DNA of 64,000 bases from Phocoena phocoena (GCF_963924675.1 NC_089219.1:151734288-151798287); one strand, 5' to 3'. Numbered from the stretch's first letter, positions 11,508 through 23,314 are shown. Numbers and translations are program-made. The notes: generated from the letters alone by a model not told the origin.

Positions 11508-11962
11508 GGATAGTGTTCATACTCATAAAACAGACATCTGCGTTCCATTTCAAATACCTATAAAAATTACACTATCTTGCAATTTATAGTTAAGTATTGT
11601 CTCTTAGATGGAGAATATGGTACAAGATACTGTAGCTATTAGGGATTTTATCCTTTTCAACCTTTCCCCTTGTTTACATTCTTGCCTTGTCATCTGAATA
11701 TTGTAATTAACATACAAACTCACCTTGGCTTTGAAATTAAGTGCTTTTTGCATGCTGTTACCCTTTAGTGACTAGCTAACTTGGCATTTATTTCTTACAT
11801 TGTTGTTTGTCCCAGGTCAAAGTTTACTTCAGAAGAACGTTAACCAGCCACTTTTCCGCATAATCTTCAGGTGTTTTATGATTAACAGTATCAAATTTCT
11901 GTTTCAGTACAATGCTGAAGAAATAGAGTCTGGTTTAAAGGACTTCAAAAACCATCAGGTAG

Positions 11963-12297
11963 GGCTTCCCTGGTGGCACAGTGGTTAAGAATCCACCTGC
12001 CAATGCAGGAGACATGGGTTCAAGCCCTGGTACGGGAAGATCCCACATGCCGTGGAGCAGCGAAGCCCGTGTACCGCAACTACTGAGCCTGCGCTCTAGA
12101 GCCCGCGAGCCACAGCTACTGAAACCTGTGTGCCTAGAGCCCGTGTTCCGCAACAAGAGAAGCCACCGCAATGAGAGGCCCGTGCACTGCAACGAAGAGT
12201 AGCCCCCGCTCGCTGCAACTAGAGAAAGCCCGCGCTCAGCAACAAAGACCGAACTCAGCCAAAAATAAAGTAAAAAGTAAATAAATTAAAAAAAAGA
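11963..12297 (+). mobile_element. CHR SINE, long form
   Basis: Full-length sense copy just beyond the NUCKS1 transcript end. Perfect 16-bp duplication AAAAACCATCAGGTAG at 11947-11962 and 12298-12313. Confidence 0.95.
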
Positions 12298-12313
12298 AAA
12301 AACCATCAGGTAG

Positions 12314-13246
12314 ACAAACAGACTCATAGAGGTTGGGTTTGGTAAACATTCGGAACTCCCTCACTCGACTCCTATCCGTGAGCATTACTCTACAGTAACT
12401 TAACACTGTAGCTGTGCAGCACTTTGCAGTTTATGAAGCTTTTTTATTTACATAGTACCTTATTCAGTTTTCCCAGCAACTGTGACTGCTCAGGTGTTGT
12501 TCCTCCAATTCTGTAGAAAATAAACTGGCTCAGGATGTGATTCGACGTGGCTAGTATGTGGTACAAGGCTTGAATCAGGTCGTTCTTTAAATTGTCACAG
12601 CTGTTCTAAAACCAGCTCCCATTATCTTATGTAAATGTGTCCCTTGGGGCTTCCTACTGATAATAAACTTTTGAACATATTGCTGTTGTTCAGTATCACT
12701 AAGTAACAGTGATACTTGAACCAGTCCAATGAGTTACATCAAAGATTTAATGGGAAAAATGTCTTTTCAATGAGATACGAAAATTTCTCATTAAATACTT
12801 AAATTTACTTGAAAATCCCTGTGGTCCCTGCATACGAAGCTTCAACTTATGTAAAAGCTTTCATTTCTTTTTATTTTTGATTATGTTTTAAGGTAATGGC
12901 TATACAGAGGAACATATGTCATCTTGACTGCACCGCCCTTATCCTTTGCCAGTAGAGGGCGGTATTTGTCCTCCATATACTTAGCTACTGGGACCATTGC
13001 TTACCCCATCTCATCTTTAGATACCGGCTCCTGGGCTCAGCGACCACAGGTTATCGGGACACTGTACCACCTGCTTGGGTTAGAGATGTTCTGTGATCAG
13101 TGTGCCCACTTATCATCCTAGTATATGCAGCAGCAATATTTTCTGATTTCAAGTGCAAAAATAGGATCTCAATTCATACACATCTGTCTGCTTGTGTTCC
13201 CTTTTAACAGTTCTAAAAGATGAAAGTGTATGTTGAGATTTCAAAA
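12314..13246 (+). other. Unique intergenic sequence between NUCKS1 and the next repeat
   Basis: No gene or interspersed repeat is recognised. It contains the CTCF-type core at 12949. A 65-codon open frame at 12924-13121 has no family features. Confidence 0.5.
12949..12962 (+). promoter_or_regulatory. CTCF core motif, exact match, forward orientation
   Basis: CCAGTAGAGGGCGG fits all 14 positions of the CTCF core CCASYAGRKGGCRS. It lies in unique sequence about 1.4 kb beyond the likely NUCKS1 end, a plausible boundary between the two genes. Binding is inferred from the motif only. Confidence 0.55.
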
Positions 13247-13257
13247 ATGCATCTGTG

Positions 13258-13526
13258 GACGAAGTGAGAGAGTGGCATTGACAATATATACACTACAAAA
13301 CGTAAAATAGATAGCTAGTGGGAAGCAGCTGCATAGCACAGGGAGATCAGCTCTGTGTTTTTTGTGACCACCTAGAGGGGTGGGATAGGGAGGGTGGGAG
13401 GGAGACGCAAGAGGGAGGAGATACGGGGATATATGTATACGTATAGCTGATTTCACTTTGTTATAAAGCAGAAACTAACACAACATTGTAAAGCAATTAT
13501 ACTCCAATAAAGATGTTAAAAAAAAG
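13258..13526 (+). mobile_element. L1 3' end, 5'-truncated young insertion
   Basis: Sense copy of the cetartiodactyl L1 3' UTR (AGTGGGAAGCAGCTGCATAG, then AACATTGTAAAGCAATTATA and CCAATAAAGATG plus A tail), 269 bp. Flanked by ATGCATCTGTG at 13247-13257 and 13527-13537. Confidence 0.9.
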
Positions 13527-14022
13527 ATGCATCTGTGAACTCTTGGCCCCGTTTGGAAACAGGTGTTGCCTTTTGGAATTGCCCTCCAGCTCAAAAGCCT
13601 CATTTCTTGCACAGGCAGCACTGGTAACATGTTCGTGTACAGCAATACTGAGACTTCTTTTCAAGGTAACATGGTGCCTTGTATTCCTTTATCTTGCTGG
13701 CATGCTTCTCTTTCCCTCCATTATTTTAGTAGAATGGACAGGTACCCATTCGAGATGCTTTTGGCTGGGCCACTGTGAGGAGAAATCAGTATTGCTCGTG
13801 GGTGTAACCCCTGTTTCAATATTAAAGTCCTGGACAAATATAGTGAAATAAATGCTGTGTTGATTCTGAGGTCAGAGAATGAGAGTGCAGCCAGAGTTTA
13901 CATCCTAGTAAAGAAAATAATTACTTAAAAATATGATAATATAAAATGTTAAAAAGTAATAGTTTGCCTTGATTTAGCTCTAAGTTGGCACCCACAAGTG
14001 ATTTGTTTAAAAATCTAACTTT

Positions 14023-14386
14023 GGGGGCTTCCCTGGTGGCACAGTGGTTAAGAATCCGCCTGCCCATGCAGGGGACATGGGTTCGAGCCCTGGCCCGGGA
14101 AGATCCCACATGCCTTGGAGCAACTAAGCCCGTGCGCCACAACTACTGAGCCTGCGCTCGAGAGCCATTGAGACACAACTACTGAGCCTGCGTGCCACAA
14201 CTACTGAAGCCTGCGTGCCTAGAGCCTGTGCTCCGCAGCAAGAGAAGCCACCGCAGCGAGAAGCCTGCGCACTGCAACAAAGAGTAGCCCCCGCTCGCCT
14301 CAACTAGAGAAAGCCCGCGTGCAGCAACGAAGACCCAACACAGCCAAAAATAAATAAGCTAATTAATTTTAAAATAAATAAAAATT
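14023..14386 (+). mobile_element. CHR SINE, long form with duplicated inner segment
   Basis: Sense copy with an extra CACAACTACTGAGCCTGCG repeat unit and a (TAAA)n tail. Imperfect 13-bp target duplication (AAAATCTAACTTT / AAAATCTATCTTT) at 14010-14022 and 14387-14399. Confidence 0.92.
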
Positions 14387-14775
14387 AAAATCTATCTTTA
14401 AGGAATAAGTAGTAGATCAAGGAAGATCACATATATATTATTATTATTGGTAATGTTTTAGCTATTAAGCTGAATACATATGTAGAGAGAGATAGGCATA
14501 CACACACACAAAAACCCTTTTAATAAAATGTGTGAGACCACTTCCTTGGCCAATGTGGAATGTAATGTGTCTAATGGATGACACTTTTTCCACCTTGACT
14601 AGGAACAAGAATACATAAGGCTCTCCTGACTACATGAGATTAGGGCGGATGAGTTAGGTAAGGCTCTGAAGGAGGTAGAAAGTCACTGGAACAAGAAAAA
14701 CGATGGCCTAAATTTTGGGGGAAATAACAATTTGGTAACTCTAGATGATTGGTTATGTGATAAAAATTGATTCTC

Positions 14776-14985
14776 GGGCTTCCCTGGTGGCGCAGTGGTC
14801 GAGAGTCCGCCTGCCGATGCAGGGGGCGCGGGTTCGTGCCCCGGTCCGGGAAGATCCCACGTGCCGCGGAGCGGCTGGGCCCGTGAGCCATGACCGCTGA
14901 GCCTGCGCATCCGGAGCATGTGCTCCGCAGTGGGAGAAGCCACAAGAGTGAGAGGCCCGCGTACAGCAAAAAAAAAAAAAAAAAA
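14776..14985 (+). mobile_element. CHR SINE, young short form
   Basis: Sense copy with a pure A tail. Perfect 14-bp duplication AAAAATTGATTCTC at 14762-14775 and 14986-14999. Confidence 0.95.
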
Positions 14986-14999
14986 AAAAATTGATTCTC

Positions 15000-16206
15000 A
15001 TCAATGAACTCAATGTGTATAGTGATATAATTAATAAAAAGTCGATCGTAAAACAGTTGTCTTTACCCAAAAAGTGTATAGGGACAGTCACATACACTGG
15101 GTCCTCACTTTGTGACTATAAATTGGTTCTCTAATATGACTTAATGGAATAAGGTACTGATCATTTATAAAATACGGTTTTACATCTAAAGTAGTTAAGA
15201 ATGAAATAGCAAAGCTCTTTTCAAAGACACTAAATGTCTTTAGGAGTCATAGAGGACTCAGCTAACATTTTGTTTAGATCTTGGAACATAATCTGGGGCT
15301 TCAGTAACCTAACTTCATATCTAATGCATGCCACATCTCAGTTACAAACTCCAAGCTCCTCCTCTTTGGTCTTTTCCTCCTGCCTCTGACCTAATACACC
15401 ACTATCTCTCTTTTCCTTTTTTTTATTTTTGTGAATGAACAGTTTCTATGGCGTTAGTGTTTCTGAGGTAAATATATTGTTTATACATGAACCAGATAGC
15501 CCTAGAAGTGGTTGGGGAACCAGCTGTCCTGTAGAGAGTCACACAGTTGGCCCAAGTACAAGATAAATAGCACTTCCTGGTAAACCTGGACCAATGCAGA
15601 ACTTAGACTCCAAAGCTCCACTGTAGGGCGCTGCTGCTGTGACCTCAGGTATGCAGGATATACACGGTGCCTAGTCAAAGAGAGTGCTTGCTGCCCTAGA
15701 CCTTGCACAATGGGCCACTCTTGGGTTATCACAAAGCAGGTCACTCCTTTCCTCATCTTGCTTTCCCTCATTCTCTTCTCATGCCCTCAAGTGAAGTAAT
15801 AAGACCTAATATTTGGCTCAGGGGCCACTCACTCCAAAGTCAACAGCACTGAGCAGTCGCTGAGAAGCAGATGCCCTGCTCTGGGAGATCCAAGTCCAAG
15901 CGCGGACACACTCCTAATGCCAGACAGTAGAAAAGGGAGTTCCTACTACATCTGTTGCTTCTAGAGCTCACCTCTGAATTAGCCAGCCATTTTCAATAAT
16001 GAAAATTATGGTGACTATATTCCAAACCCAAAATTGGGACCTGTGGTATGATGAAGAGTTTTGTCCTACTCCTCATTAGGAAAAAAGTCTAAGATACAGT
16101 CTGGATCTCAAAGTATTAGCATTTCTGTGATACTTTTATAGTTTAAGGAACTAAAGCGTGAAATATTTAAAATGGGATTACTCCAGGAAATGCATGTGAC
16201 CTGTAT
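15000..16206 (+). other. Unique intergenic sequence
   Basis: No coding pattern or interspersed repeat is recognised. An 89-codon minus-strand open frame (15502-15771) shows no domain. A weaker CTCF-like core, CCACTGTAGGGCGC, lies at 15618-15631 (12 of 14 positions). Confidence 0.45.
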
Positions 16207-16220
16207 AAAAAGTGTAACAG

Positions 16221-16418
16221 GGCTTCCCTGGTGGCGCAGTTGTTGAGAGTCCGCCTGCCGATGCAGGGGACACGGGTTCGTGCCCCGGTCCGGGAAGATC
16301 CCACATGTTGCGGAGCGGCTGGGCCCGTGAGCCATGGCCGCTGAGCCTGCGCGTCCGGAGCCTGTGCTCCGCAACGGGAGAGGACACAGCAGTGAGAGGC
16401 CCGCGTACCGGCAAAAAA
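16221..16418 (+). mobile_element. CHR SINE, young short form
   Basis: Sense copy with perfect 14-bp duplication AAAAAGTGTAACAG at 16207-16220 and 16419-16432. Confidence 0.95.
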
Positions 16419-16970
16419 AAAAAGTGTAACAGGTGTTAACAGCAGAGTTGAGAATAGCACGTAACACCTACTAAAGCATGAGTTTGTTTTACTGAAGCCC
16501 CCCATCGCCTTTCCTCATCTTGAGACCTGCTTTAAGGGAAGTTTTGTGGCTGGTTGTGGATGAAGCAGATCTGTTTAGAGTGATCTTGGGCTAGTCACTT
16601 ACCCACCCAGCCCCCCATCTCTCCACACCCCATGCCTGTTTCTCCTTTTTATAAAATGGGGATAATAAGAGACTGACTTTCCTCTTCTTCAAAGGGACGC
16701 TGTGAGCATGAATGAGGCTGTGTGCACGTAACACCTGGAACCTAAGTTGCGGCTGGCTTTGTAGACTAACCAGCCTCAAAAGCAGCAAAGTACCTCTAGG
16801 CAAGGTACAGGGCCGGTGAAACCCTTATTCCTGCAGAACTGAAATCCCTTTAGCTTTGTCTTTGAAGTACAAATGAGTTATTTATTAGTGAGAACACTCT
16901 TGCAAAAGGGTAAACTTTAACCAGTCCATAATGTAGGGTGGCTTTAGAGGGGAAGGAAGAGTGATAGTAA

Positions 16971-17010
16971 AAAAAAAAAAAAAAAAAAAAATAAAATAAA
17001 AAAAAAAAAA
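16971..17010 (+). mobile_element. Tail-only retroinsertion (A-rich, 40 bp)
   Basis: Poly-A with two T interruptions (ATAAAATAAA), flanked by a perfect 14-bp duplication AAGAGTGATAGTAA at 16957-16970 and 17011-17024. This is the footprint of L1-driven insertion, but nothing beyond the tail was copied. Confidence 0.7.
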
Positions 17011-17024
17011 AAGAGTGATAGTAA

Positions 17025-17603
17025 TTCCCACATCACCTACTCTAGTGAAAGGGTTTTTTAATAGTGGAGGTACACAGAACTGATTGGCGTTCAAGTGTTT
17101 CTTCAGCTTCTCATAGGAAAAAAAGTTCCACCCAGTGGTTACAAACTATATTCCTAGTCATGGGACATACATTTCAAATGAGGGAACACTCGTTTTCACT
17201 GGAAAACTTATTAGAAATACTTGTCAAGAGCATATTTCTGGTGTATGAAATCACTATATTTTTGTATCTTTGGTTTTTCAAGTTTAATACCAGAAAGGAA
17301 GCCACAGCACTATCTATAGTAGCCATCAGCAGGGACAGAACCCCAGGGCTCAACGGAACTGTTTCACTGTTGCAGTGTGATAGCCTGTGTTCTCATGATC
17401 CTGGAGCCTCACTAGGACGCCTTCTGTGGAGGGCCGGGATCAGGAGACCCTGATGTTTGTTTCTTTTACTGTTTCATCTTTACAGATGAAGAGCATCTTG
17501 CAACCAAACCCCAGGGATGAACTGCAAGATGGATGCCTCCCTCTTCCCCCACAAATTCTCTTCAGTCTGTGGGGGAAAAAGACCCAATTTCAACAGATAG
17601 GGA
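17025..17603 (+). other. Unique intergenic sequence
   Basis: A 129-codon open frame (17064-17453) spans most of it, but it shows no recognisable domain, no splice partners and no Kozak-type start. I do not call it a gene. Confidence 0.4.
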
Positions 17604-17617
17604 AGAGGCCTTTTTTT

Positions 17618-17958
17618 ATTTTATTTGTTTTAATGTATTTATTTATTGATTTGGCTGCATTGGGTCTTTGTTGCTGTGCGTGGGCTTTCTCTAGTTGAGG
17701 TGAGCCAGGGGCTACTCTTCGTGGCGGTGCAGTGGCTTCTCTTGTTGCGGAGCACGGGCTCTAGGTGCGAGGACTTCAATAGTTGTGGCATGTGGGCTCA
17801 GTAGTTGTGGCTCGGGGGCTCTAGAACACAGGCTCAGTAGTTGTGGTGCACGGGCTTAGTTGCTCCGCAGCATGTGGGATCTTCCCGGACCAGGGATCGA
17901 ACCCATGTCTCCTGCATTGGCAGGCGGATTCTTAACCACTGCGCCACCAGGGAAGTCC
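17618..17958 (-). mobile_element. CHR SINE, long form
   Basis: Antisense copy ending CGCCACCAGGGAAGTCC. Near-perfect duplication AGAGGCCTTTTTT / AGAGACCTTTTTT at 17604 and 17959. Confidence 0.93.
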
Positions 17959-18365
17959 AGAGACCTTTTTTAAAAAGTTCAATTTGTATAAGTTGAGTAA
18001 CAGTTGGACTGTACAAATACTGAAATTCTGGTCAGCAGCCTGTTATCTTGTAATACTCTCTTCCATCAGATTTTTAAGAACACCATTTGTGCTTCTTGTG
18101 TAGATAAGATAACTCCCAGAAGTTGAAAGTCCCCCTTGTCATGCTATCTTGCCTAAGGAGATAAAACTGGTTATCGGGGCTTTAGTAAAATTTTCACTTT
18201 TCTCAACCCAGTTAGCATCTCTGAGCTCTGTTAACGTGCATGACACATGCTTCCTCCTCATTAGGCGTTTTGGATAAGTGTCAGCATTTAAGGTCATGAG
18301 AACTGGAATTTTGTTCCCTCTTAAGAGTATGGTATTAAGAAAACTTAGCTGAACACTGGGATAGC

Positions 18366-18370
18366 TCTCT

Positions 18371-18446
<76 letters not shown>
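18366..18446 (+). repeat. Compound (CT)n-(CA)n microsatellite
   Basis: About 50 bp of CT repeat with CCCT interruptions runs directly into about 27 bp of CA repeat. Read antisense it creates a spurious VCVCVC/REREREREGE frame. Confidence 0.95.
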
Positions 18447-18450
<4 letters not shown>

Positions 18451-18750
18451 TTCTTGTAGAGTCAGAATGCGGGCTGGGGGCAGACAGACAAACAAGGCAG
18501 GTTCTCAATAGGAAAGCATCCAATGGTGAAGGGCCAGCATGAAGAATAAGGAGCCCGCCTTCCTGAGCCCCATTTCTCTAATCACTTGGCAGACCAAGTC
18601 AGTTCTTGCGTGTGTCAATCAGACTTTCAAGAGAGATTTATTTGTTATGGGATGTTTGCTTCTTTTCCTGTTTTCCACATGAAATTCTTAATTGAGAATA
18701 CACATATTCATTTTCTTATCAGTGTAATAGAGTTAAATGACTAGTAACTA

Positions 18751-18992
18751 GGACTTCCCTGGTGGTGCAGCGGTTAAGAATCTGCCTGCCAATGCAGGGG
18801 ACACGGGTTCGAGCCCTGGTCCGGGAAGATCCCACGTGCCGCGTTTGAGCCTGAGCTCTAGAGCCCACAAGCCACAACTACTACTGAGCCCATGTTCCGC
18901 TACTGAAGCCCGCGCGCTTAGAGCTCGTGCTCCGCAACAAGAGAAGCCACCGCAATGAGAAGGCCGCGCACTGCCACGAAGAGTGACCCCTC
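18751..18992 (+). mobile_element. CHR SINE, internally deleted
   Basis: Sense copy starting GGACTTCCCTGGTGGTGCAG. A deletion follows GATCCCACGTGCCGCG, and the tail is missing after GAAGAGTGACCCCT, so it is a decayed copy. Confidence 0.85.
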
Positions 18993-19024
18993 TTGTTTTT
19001 AAGTGCTTATGTGTAAGGAATCCT

Positions 19025-19165
19025 CTTGAATGTTTATCATCCCTTCTATCATTGAATCCTCACAACAGTCCCATGAGGTCCAGGTAGTATCACTATCCCC
19101 AATTTACAGAGGAAGAAACTGAGGTCTAGAGATGGGTAAGCAATGTGCTCCAGATCACATCTCCT
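19025..19165 (-). mobile_element. MIR fragment
   Basis: Antisense MIR core: ATCCTCACAACAGTCCCATG, then TTTACAGAGGAAGAAACTGA and GATGGGTAAGCAATGTGCTC. Confidence 0.75.
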
Positions 19166-19354
19166 GACAAACACAACATTCTGCTACTTTTATTTTTCTG
19201 CTACTTTTTTATTGACTAAGGCCAACATTGATCAATTGCATTAGGCTATTCCCCAGAATACCCAGCCTGTAGCCCAAATATCAGGAAGCGATGAATTGAC
19301 CAAAAATAGATGAACAAGAGTGATATAATGAAGAAAAATAACAACTTTAGACAG

Positions 19355-19500
19355 AAAGTCAGGGATCCGGGTTTGAGCTCTCGTTCTCCACCAACCAGAC
19401 ACTTACTTTCCCGGAGTCTCAGTTTTCTCAGACTGTTACCTATGTCAGTAACATCTACTTCTCAGGGTTGTTATGTGGACCATAAGTGAAACTGCCCAGC
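19355..19500 (+). mobile_element. MIR fragment
   Basis: Sense MIR: GGGTTTGAGCTCTCGTTCTC, CAGACACTTACTTTCC, GAGTCTCAGTTTTCTC and TACTTCTCAGGGTTGTTATG in the expected order. Confidence 0.7.
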
Positions 19501-19520
19501 AAGAGGCCTCATGGTGGTAT

Positions 19521-19562
19521 ATCCTCCCGGGGGGGCGGGGCTGCGGGGGGGGGGGTGGGATG
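19521..19562 (+). repeat. G-rich run
   Basis: Several G tracts (GGGGGGG, GGGG, a run of about 11 G, GGG) close together; G-quadruplex potential, and a likely place for sequencing length error. Confidence 0.6.
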
Positions 19563-21580
19563 GGACGCTAATAATGCATCACTAGCACGAACAAGAAGCA
19601 GCCTCAGTTGCCGAGAACGGGACAGCCCTTCATGCGTGCTGCAGAGGGGCGTTACATTTCTCTGTGTTTTCTCTTGCAGGTGGGATGATGGTGCAGTCCA
19701 GCTGAATGAGGGGATGGGAGGAAGGGCTGGGAACCACCCAGCCAACTTGTCTCAAGGCTCCTGGCTGCCTATCCTCTGTGCCTCCCAAGTGCCTTGCTTC
19801 AGGCACTGTCTGTTTATTTATACTTGTCTTGTGAAATAGCTGGCAAACAACAGGCTTCTTATGTACATTTTGGTACTTGTGGATGGAGCCAGACAGGGGT
19901 CTCTGTTGGAATGCCCTAACATCCAGGAAGGGCACAGGCCAGGCCTGCCTCAGAACAGCATTCTCTTGGCTGGTCAGATCTCCTTGGTTAGGCAGTGGGG
20001 GTGGTGCATGGTGGAAACATAGAGAAACATCTAATATCCCTGCTCTGACTAGGAAAGGGGACAATAACAGTGTGGGCTGGGGAGGAGGGGGGATGGTTGG
20101 GAGGGGTGTGAGTTCCCACTCAGCCCTCCCCCTCCGATGCTGCAGCTCCTATAGAGGAGGAGGGCTGGGGTGGGGGGGCCTGGAGTTTCAGCCATACCTC
20201 GGTGGACAGGCTACAACTGCCAGCCTAGCGCAGGCCTGTGGGGTCTCAGTCTTGGGGGAAGCGCTGGTGGTGAGCGGAAAGCGACACGAAACAGGAAGTG
20301 GGGAGGTAAAGACCCCAAGGTAGCAGCATCCTCTAGGAAGTTGTTTATGGCTGGCAGGCCCTGCGTCTGCCTGCCTCCTGAATCCATCACGGCGTGCTCC
20401 TAATTCAACTAGATTTCAAAGGTATTCCATATATTCTAGGACACCTAGTATTTCTTTTTTTGAGTGTGTGTATGTATAAGAGAGAAACAGGCAGAGCCTC
20501 AAGTGTTTGTGTGTTCTGGATGCTGGGAGGCTGGAAGGCGGGGGCTTCTCATCCCTCTGGAGCCCCTCCTGTCTTGTCAATGTAGCCAAAGGACCCGTTG
20601 ACTGCGGGGTCCTCCCATTTCCCCGGGCTAATTACATGCCTCTTTATGAAAGGAAATAGTTTCTCCACCGAGCTGGGAAACCCAGGTCTCTGGTGCCCCC
20701 TCTTCATGGGTATCATGGGAAGGACAAGAAAGGAAGCAGCTGCTTGCAGTCTTCCCTGCCTTCCCTGGCCTCTCCAGGAGCGCCCAGCCCAGCCCGGAGA
20801 CACGGACTGTCTCCTCCCCGCAGAAGCTCCTGCAACTGCCACTGGGCCTGGCTGTGATGTGACATGGATGCTTTGAGGAAACCCAAGCAGAGGACGTGAT
20901 TAGGTGGTGGATACAGGCTGTGTGTAGAAAGGACCCTAAGGAAGTTGAGTTGTTTCTTCACAGCCCCTCAGCTGCTGCCTGGGAGTGAGAGGGAGTGTGG
21001 CTGTCCCCACCCCGGCTGTGTACAGCTGCTGGGGAGGCTGCTTCAAGCTTGGCTGGGGGAGGGGGTGCGGGGGAGGGTGAGGAGGGAGGACAACCCAGTG
21101 TGGGGGCGGGGGAGGTTGGCTGAGGTCCCAGGACAGGGCTGCAAGATCTTCCTCTCCCCGAGGCCCTCCTGTCAGCACAGTCCCTGGGAGGTGGTTTTAG
21201 AAAATAGCCCCTGGTGGGACTCTCTGTGCGAGGGATGCAGAGGCGCAGTTATGGGAGCAGGAAACAGCTGGGCTGCTGCTTCCCTGCAAAGGTTACTCAT
21301 GAGGCAGATTCCAGGATGTGAGGGTTACGGGCACCTTTCCTCTTTCCACCACTGGAGAGACAGACAGACAGACGGACGGGCGCAGAGAGACAGAGAGAGG
21401 AAAGATCACGAGAGCCACAGTCTCTGCAAGACCTGCAGTGAGATGGAGGAAGCTGCTCAGCTGGGAGAGAGCCGGGCCGTGCCGAACCTCAGGAGAGACC
21501 ATCTCTCCACCTCTTCTCTGTCGCCTTTCTCTGACCGTTTAATCTCAGGGCTACCCCCAAGGTTCCAAGAGCCTCTCCCT
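19563..21580 (+). other. GC-rich unique intergenic block
   Basis: Long open frames on both strands (up to 274 codons at 20945-21769) overlap each other and run into SINE sequence. Base composition alone explains them, and no domain or splice structure supports a gene. Around 20600-20670 a short block with GGGCTAATTACATGCC and TTTATGAAAGGAAATAG looks non-repetitive and could be regulatory, which is only a guess. Confidence 0.4.
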
Positions 21581-21595
21581 CCAATTCTCCTTTTA

Positions 21596-21914
21596 TTTTT
21601 ATTATTTTATTTTTTCATTTATTTATTTTTGGCTGCATTGGATCTTCATTGCGGTACACGGGCTTCTCATTGCGGTGGCTTCTCTTGTTGCAGAGCACGG
21701 GCTCTAGGCACGTGGGCTTCAGTAGTTGTGGCTCACGGGCTCAGAAGTTGTGGCTCACGGGCTCAGTAGTTGTGGCTCACGGGCTCTAGAGTGCAGGCTC
21801 AGTAGCACGAGCTTAGTTGCTCTGCAGCATGTGGGATCTTCCCGGACCAGGGCTCGAACCCGTGTCCCCTGCCTTGGCAGGCATATTCTTAACCACTGCG
21901 CCACCAGGGAAGTC
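21596..21914 (-). mobile_element. CHR SINE, long form
   Basis: Antisense copy with three GGCTCACGGGCTC-type repeat units. Perfect 15-bp duplication CCAATTCTCCTTTTA at 21581-21595 and 21915-21929. Confidence 0.95.
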
Positions 21915-21947
21915 CCAATTCTCCTTTTAAAAAATGTCAAAGTTGGA

Positions 21948-22026
21948 GTTCCCTGGTGGTCCAGTGGTTAAGACTCCACGCTTCCATTGCAGGGGCCACG
22001 GGTTCAATTCGTGGTCGGCGATGTTG
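21948..22026 (+). mobile_element. Old CHR/Bov-tA-like SINE head
   Basis: GAGTTCCCTGGTGGTCCAGT, then GACTCCACGCTTCCATTGCA and GGGTTCAATTCGTGGTCGG: the tRNA-like part only, and divergent. Confidence 0.75.
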
Positions 22027-22249
22027 TGTGAGGAAATTGGGAATGGGGAAATCAGGAAGAGGAGTGAAGATTAACCTGAATTTGTGGCCTTTCAAAGACC
22101 ATTCAGCAATCTCCTCTGTGAAGAAGATCAGCCCACTCATTTATTTTGCCTCAACTACATTCAACGCAGAGTGCGATAGAGGCAGAGAAAAGACACAGAG
22201 GACACGGTAGAGACTGTAAGCCCCTTGAAGGCAGGAGATCTCTCTCTCT

Positions 22250-22965
22250 CTCCCATATTTGAAATTTTTATTGAGATCATTGCAAATTCACATGCAGTTA
22301 CAACAATAAGGTTCCTTGTACACTTTGCCCAGTTTTCCCCAAAGGTAACATTTTGCAAACCTACAGTGTAATATCACAACCAGGATATTGACCCTGATAC
22401 AATCCACCAAACTTATCTAGGTTTTCCATGTTACTTGTGCCTGTGCTTGCATGTGCGTGTGTGTGTGTGTGTGTTTAGTTTTATACAATCTTATCGCCTG
22501 TGTACGTTTGAGCTATCACAATCCAGATTCTGACGTTACAACATGACAGGGAGCAAGGATCCTTTGTGTCACCCTTTTATAACCCTCCTTCTCCCCCATT
22601 CCTGGCAGCTCCTATTCTGTGCTCCATTTCTAAAGTTTTATTTCAAAAAATGTTGTATAAAAGGAATTACATAGCATGTGTCTTTTGGGGATTTGCTTTT
22701 CTCTCAGCATAATTCCCTGAAGATCCATCCAAGTTGTTGTGTGCCTCAGTAATTCATCCCTTTTTATCCTTTTTATTGGTGAGTAGTAATCCATGGTATG
22801 TTGTTACTAGAGTTTATTTAACCATTCACCTTTGGAAGGACATTCGGGTTGTTTCCGGTTTGGAGCTATTACAAATGAGGCTGCTATGGACTTTTGGGAC
22901 CAGGTTTTATGTGAACATCATGTGGATTTTCTATCCAGTGACAGCATCGAGTGGGCACACAGTGG
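22250..22965 (-). mobile_element. Old L1 (L1M type) 3' region
   Basis: Antisense L1 landmarks in order: TTGAAATTTTTATTGAGATC, TTTTCTCTCAGCATAATTCC, GGTGAGTAGTAATCCATGG, AACCATTCACCTTTGG and GGAGCTATTACAAATGAGGC. A GT repeat lies at 22453-22471. Confidence 0.8.
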
Positions 22966-23314
22966 ATCCTCAGTCAATGCTCCTTGGAGACTGAGGACAT
23001 TCTGCTATAGCACTTCGTCCAGGAGAGAGTGAGGGAGGACGGGAGGATTATGGTGCATGAGAGGAGTTACCCTCAACAACGAACCAAAAATCAAGGCACC
23101 GTCTGAAGAAAGAATTGACCAAAAGGCACACGGTCATCATTGGCATTAAGCAGTTGGGACAAGGAGGGCAAGATTCTATAGAGAAACAAAAGGCTTCATA
23201 AGACTGTGGTGAGGATGAGAACAATTGACAAGCAGCCTATGACAGTGTGAAACGATATACAAGGAAGTCACGGGGATGCTGAGGCAGCTCTAAGAGTGAA
23301 GAGAAGAGGGGCTT

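Larger units (their letters stand above)
5868..11525 (+). other. NUCKS1: NUCKS1 3' untranslated region
   Basis: A long AT-rich stretch follows the NUCKS1 stop with no SINE or LINE insertion until 11963, which fits a long 3' UTR under constraint (the human one is over 5 kb as I recall). It holds poly-A and poly-T runs, a CA repeat near 8765, a GT repeat near 10157 and many short AU-rich motifs. A canonical AATAAA at 6886 could give a 1 kb short form and one at 11502 the full-length form. The right end is inferred from that signal. Open frames inside are short and unsupported. Confidence 0.75.

Noticed and set aside
14640..15097. Overlapping minus-strand frames with [24 protein letters not shown] text, seen at many places in the window
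   Set aside because: This text is the translated antisense of the CHR SINE and recurs at every copy; it is not a gene family.
18335..18523. Minus-strand frame rich in VCVCVC and REREGE
   Set aside because: It is a translation of the CT/CA microsatellite.
20945..21769. 274-codon open frame in GC-rich intergenic DNA
   Set aside because: No domain, ends inside an antisense CHR SINE, and is overlapped by similar frames on the other strand.
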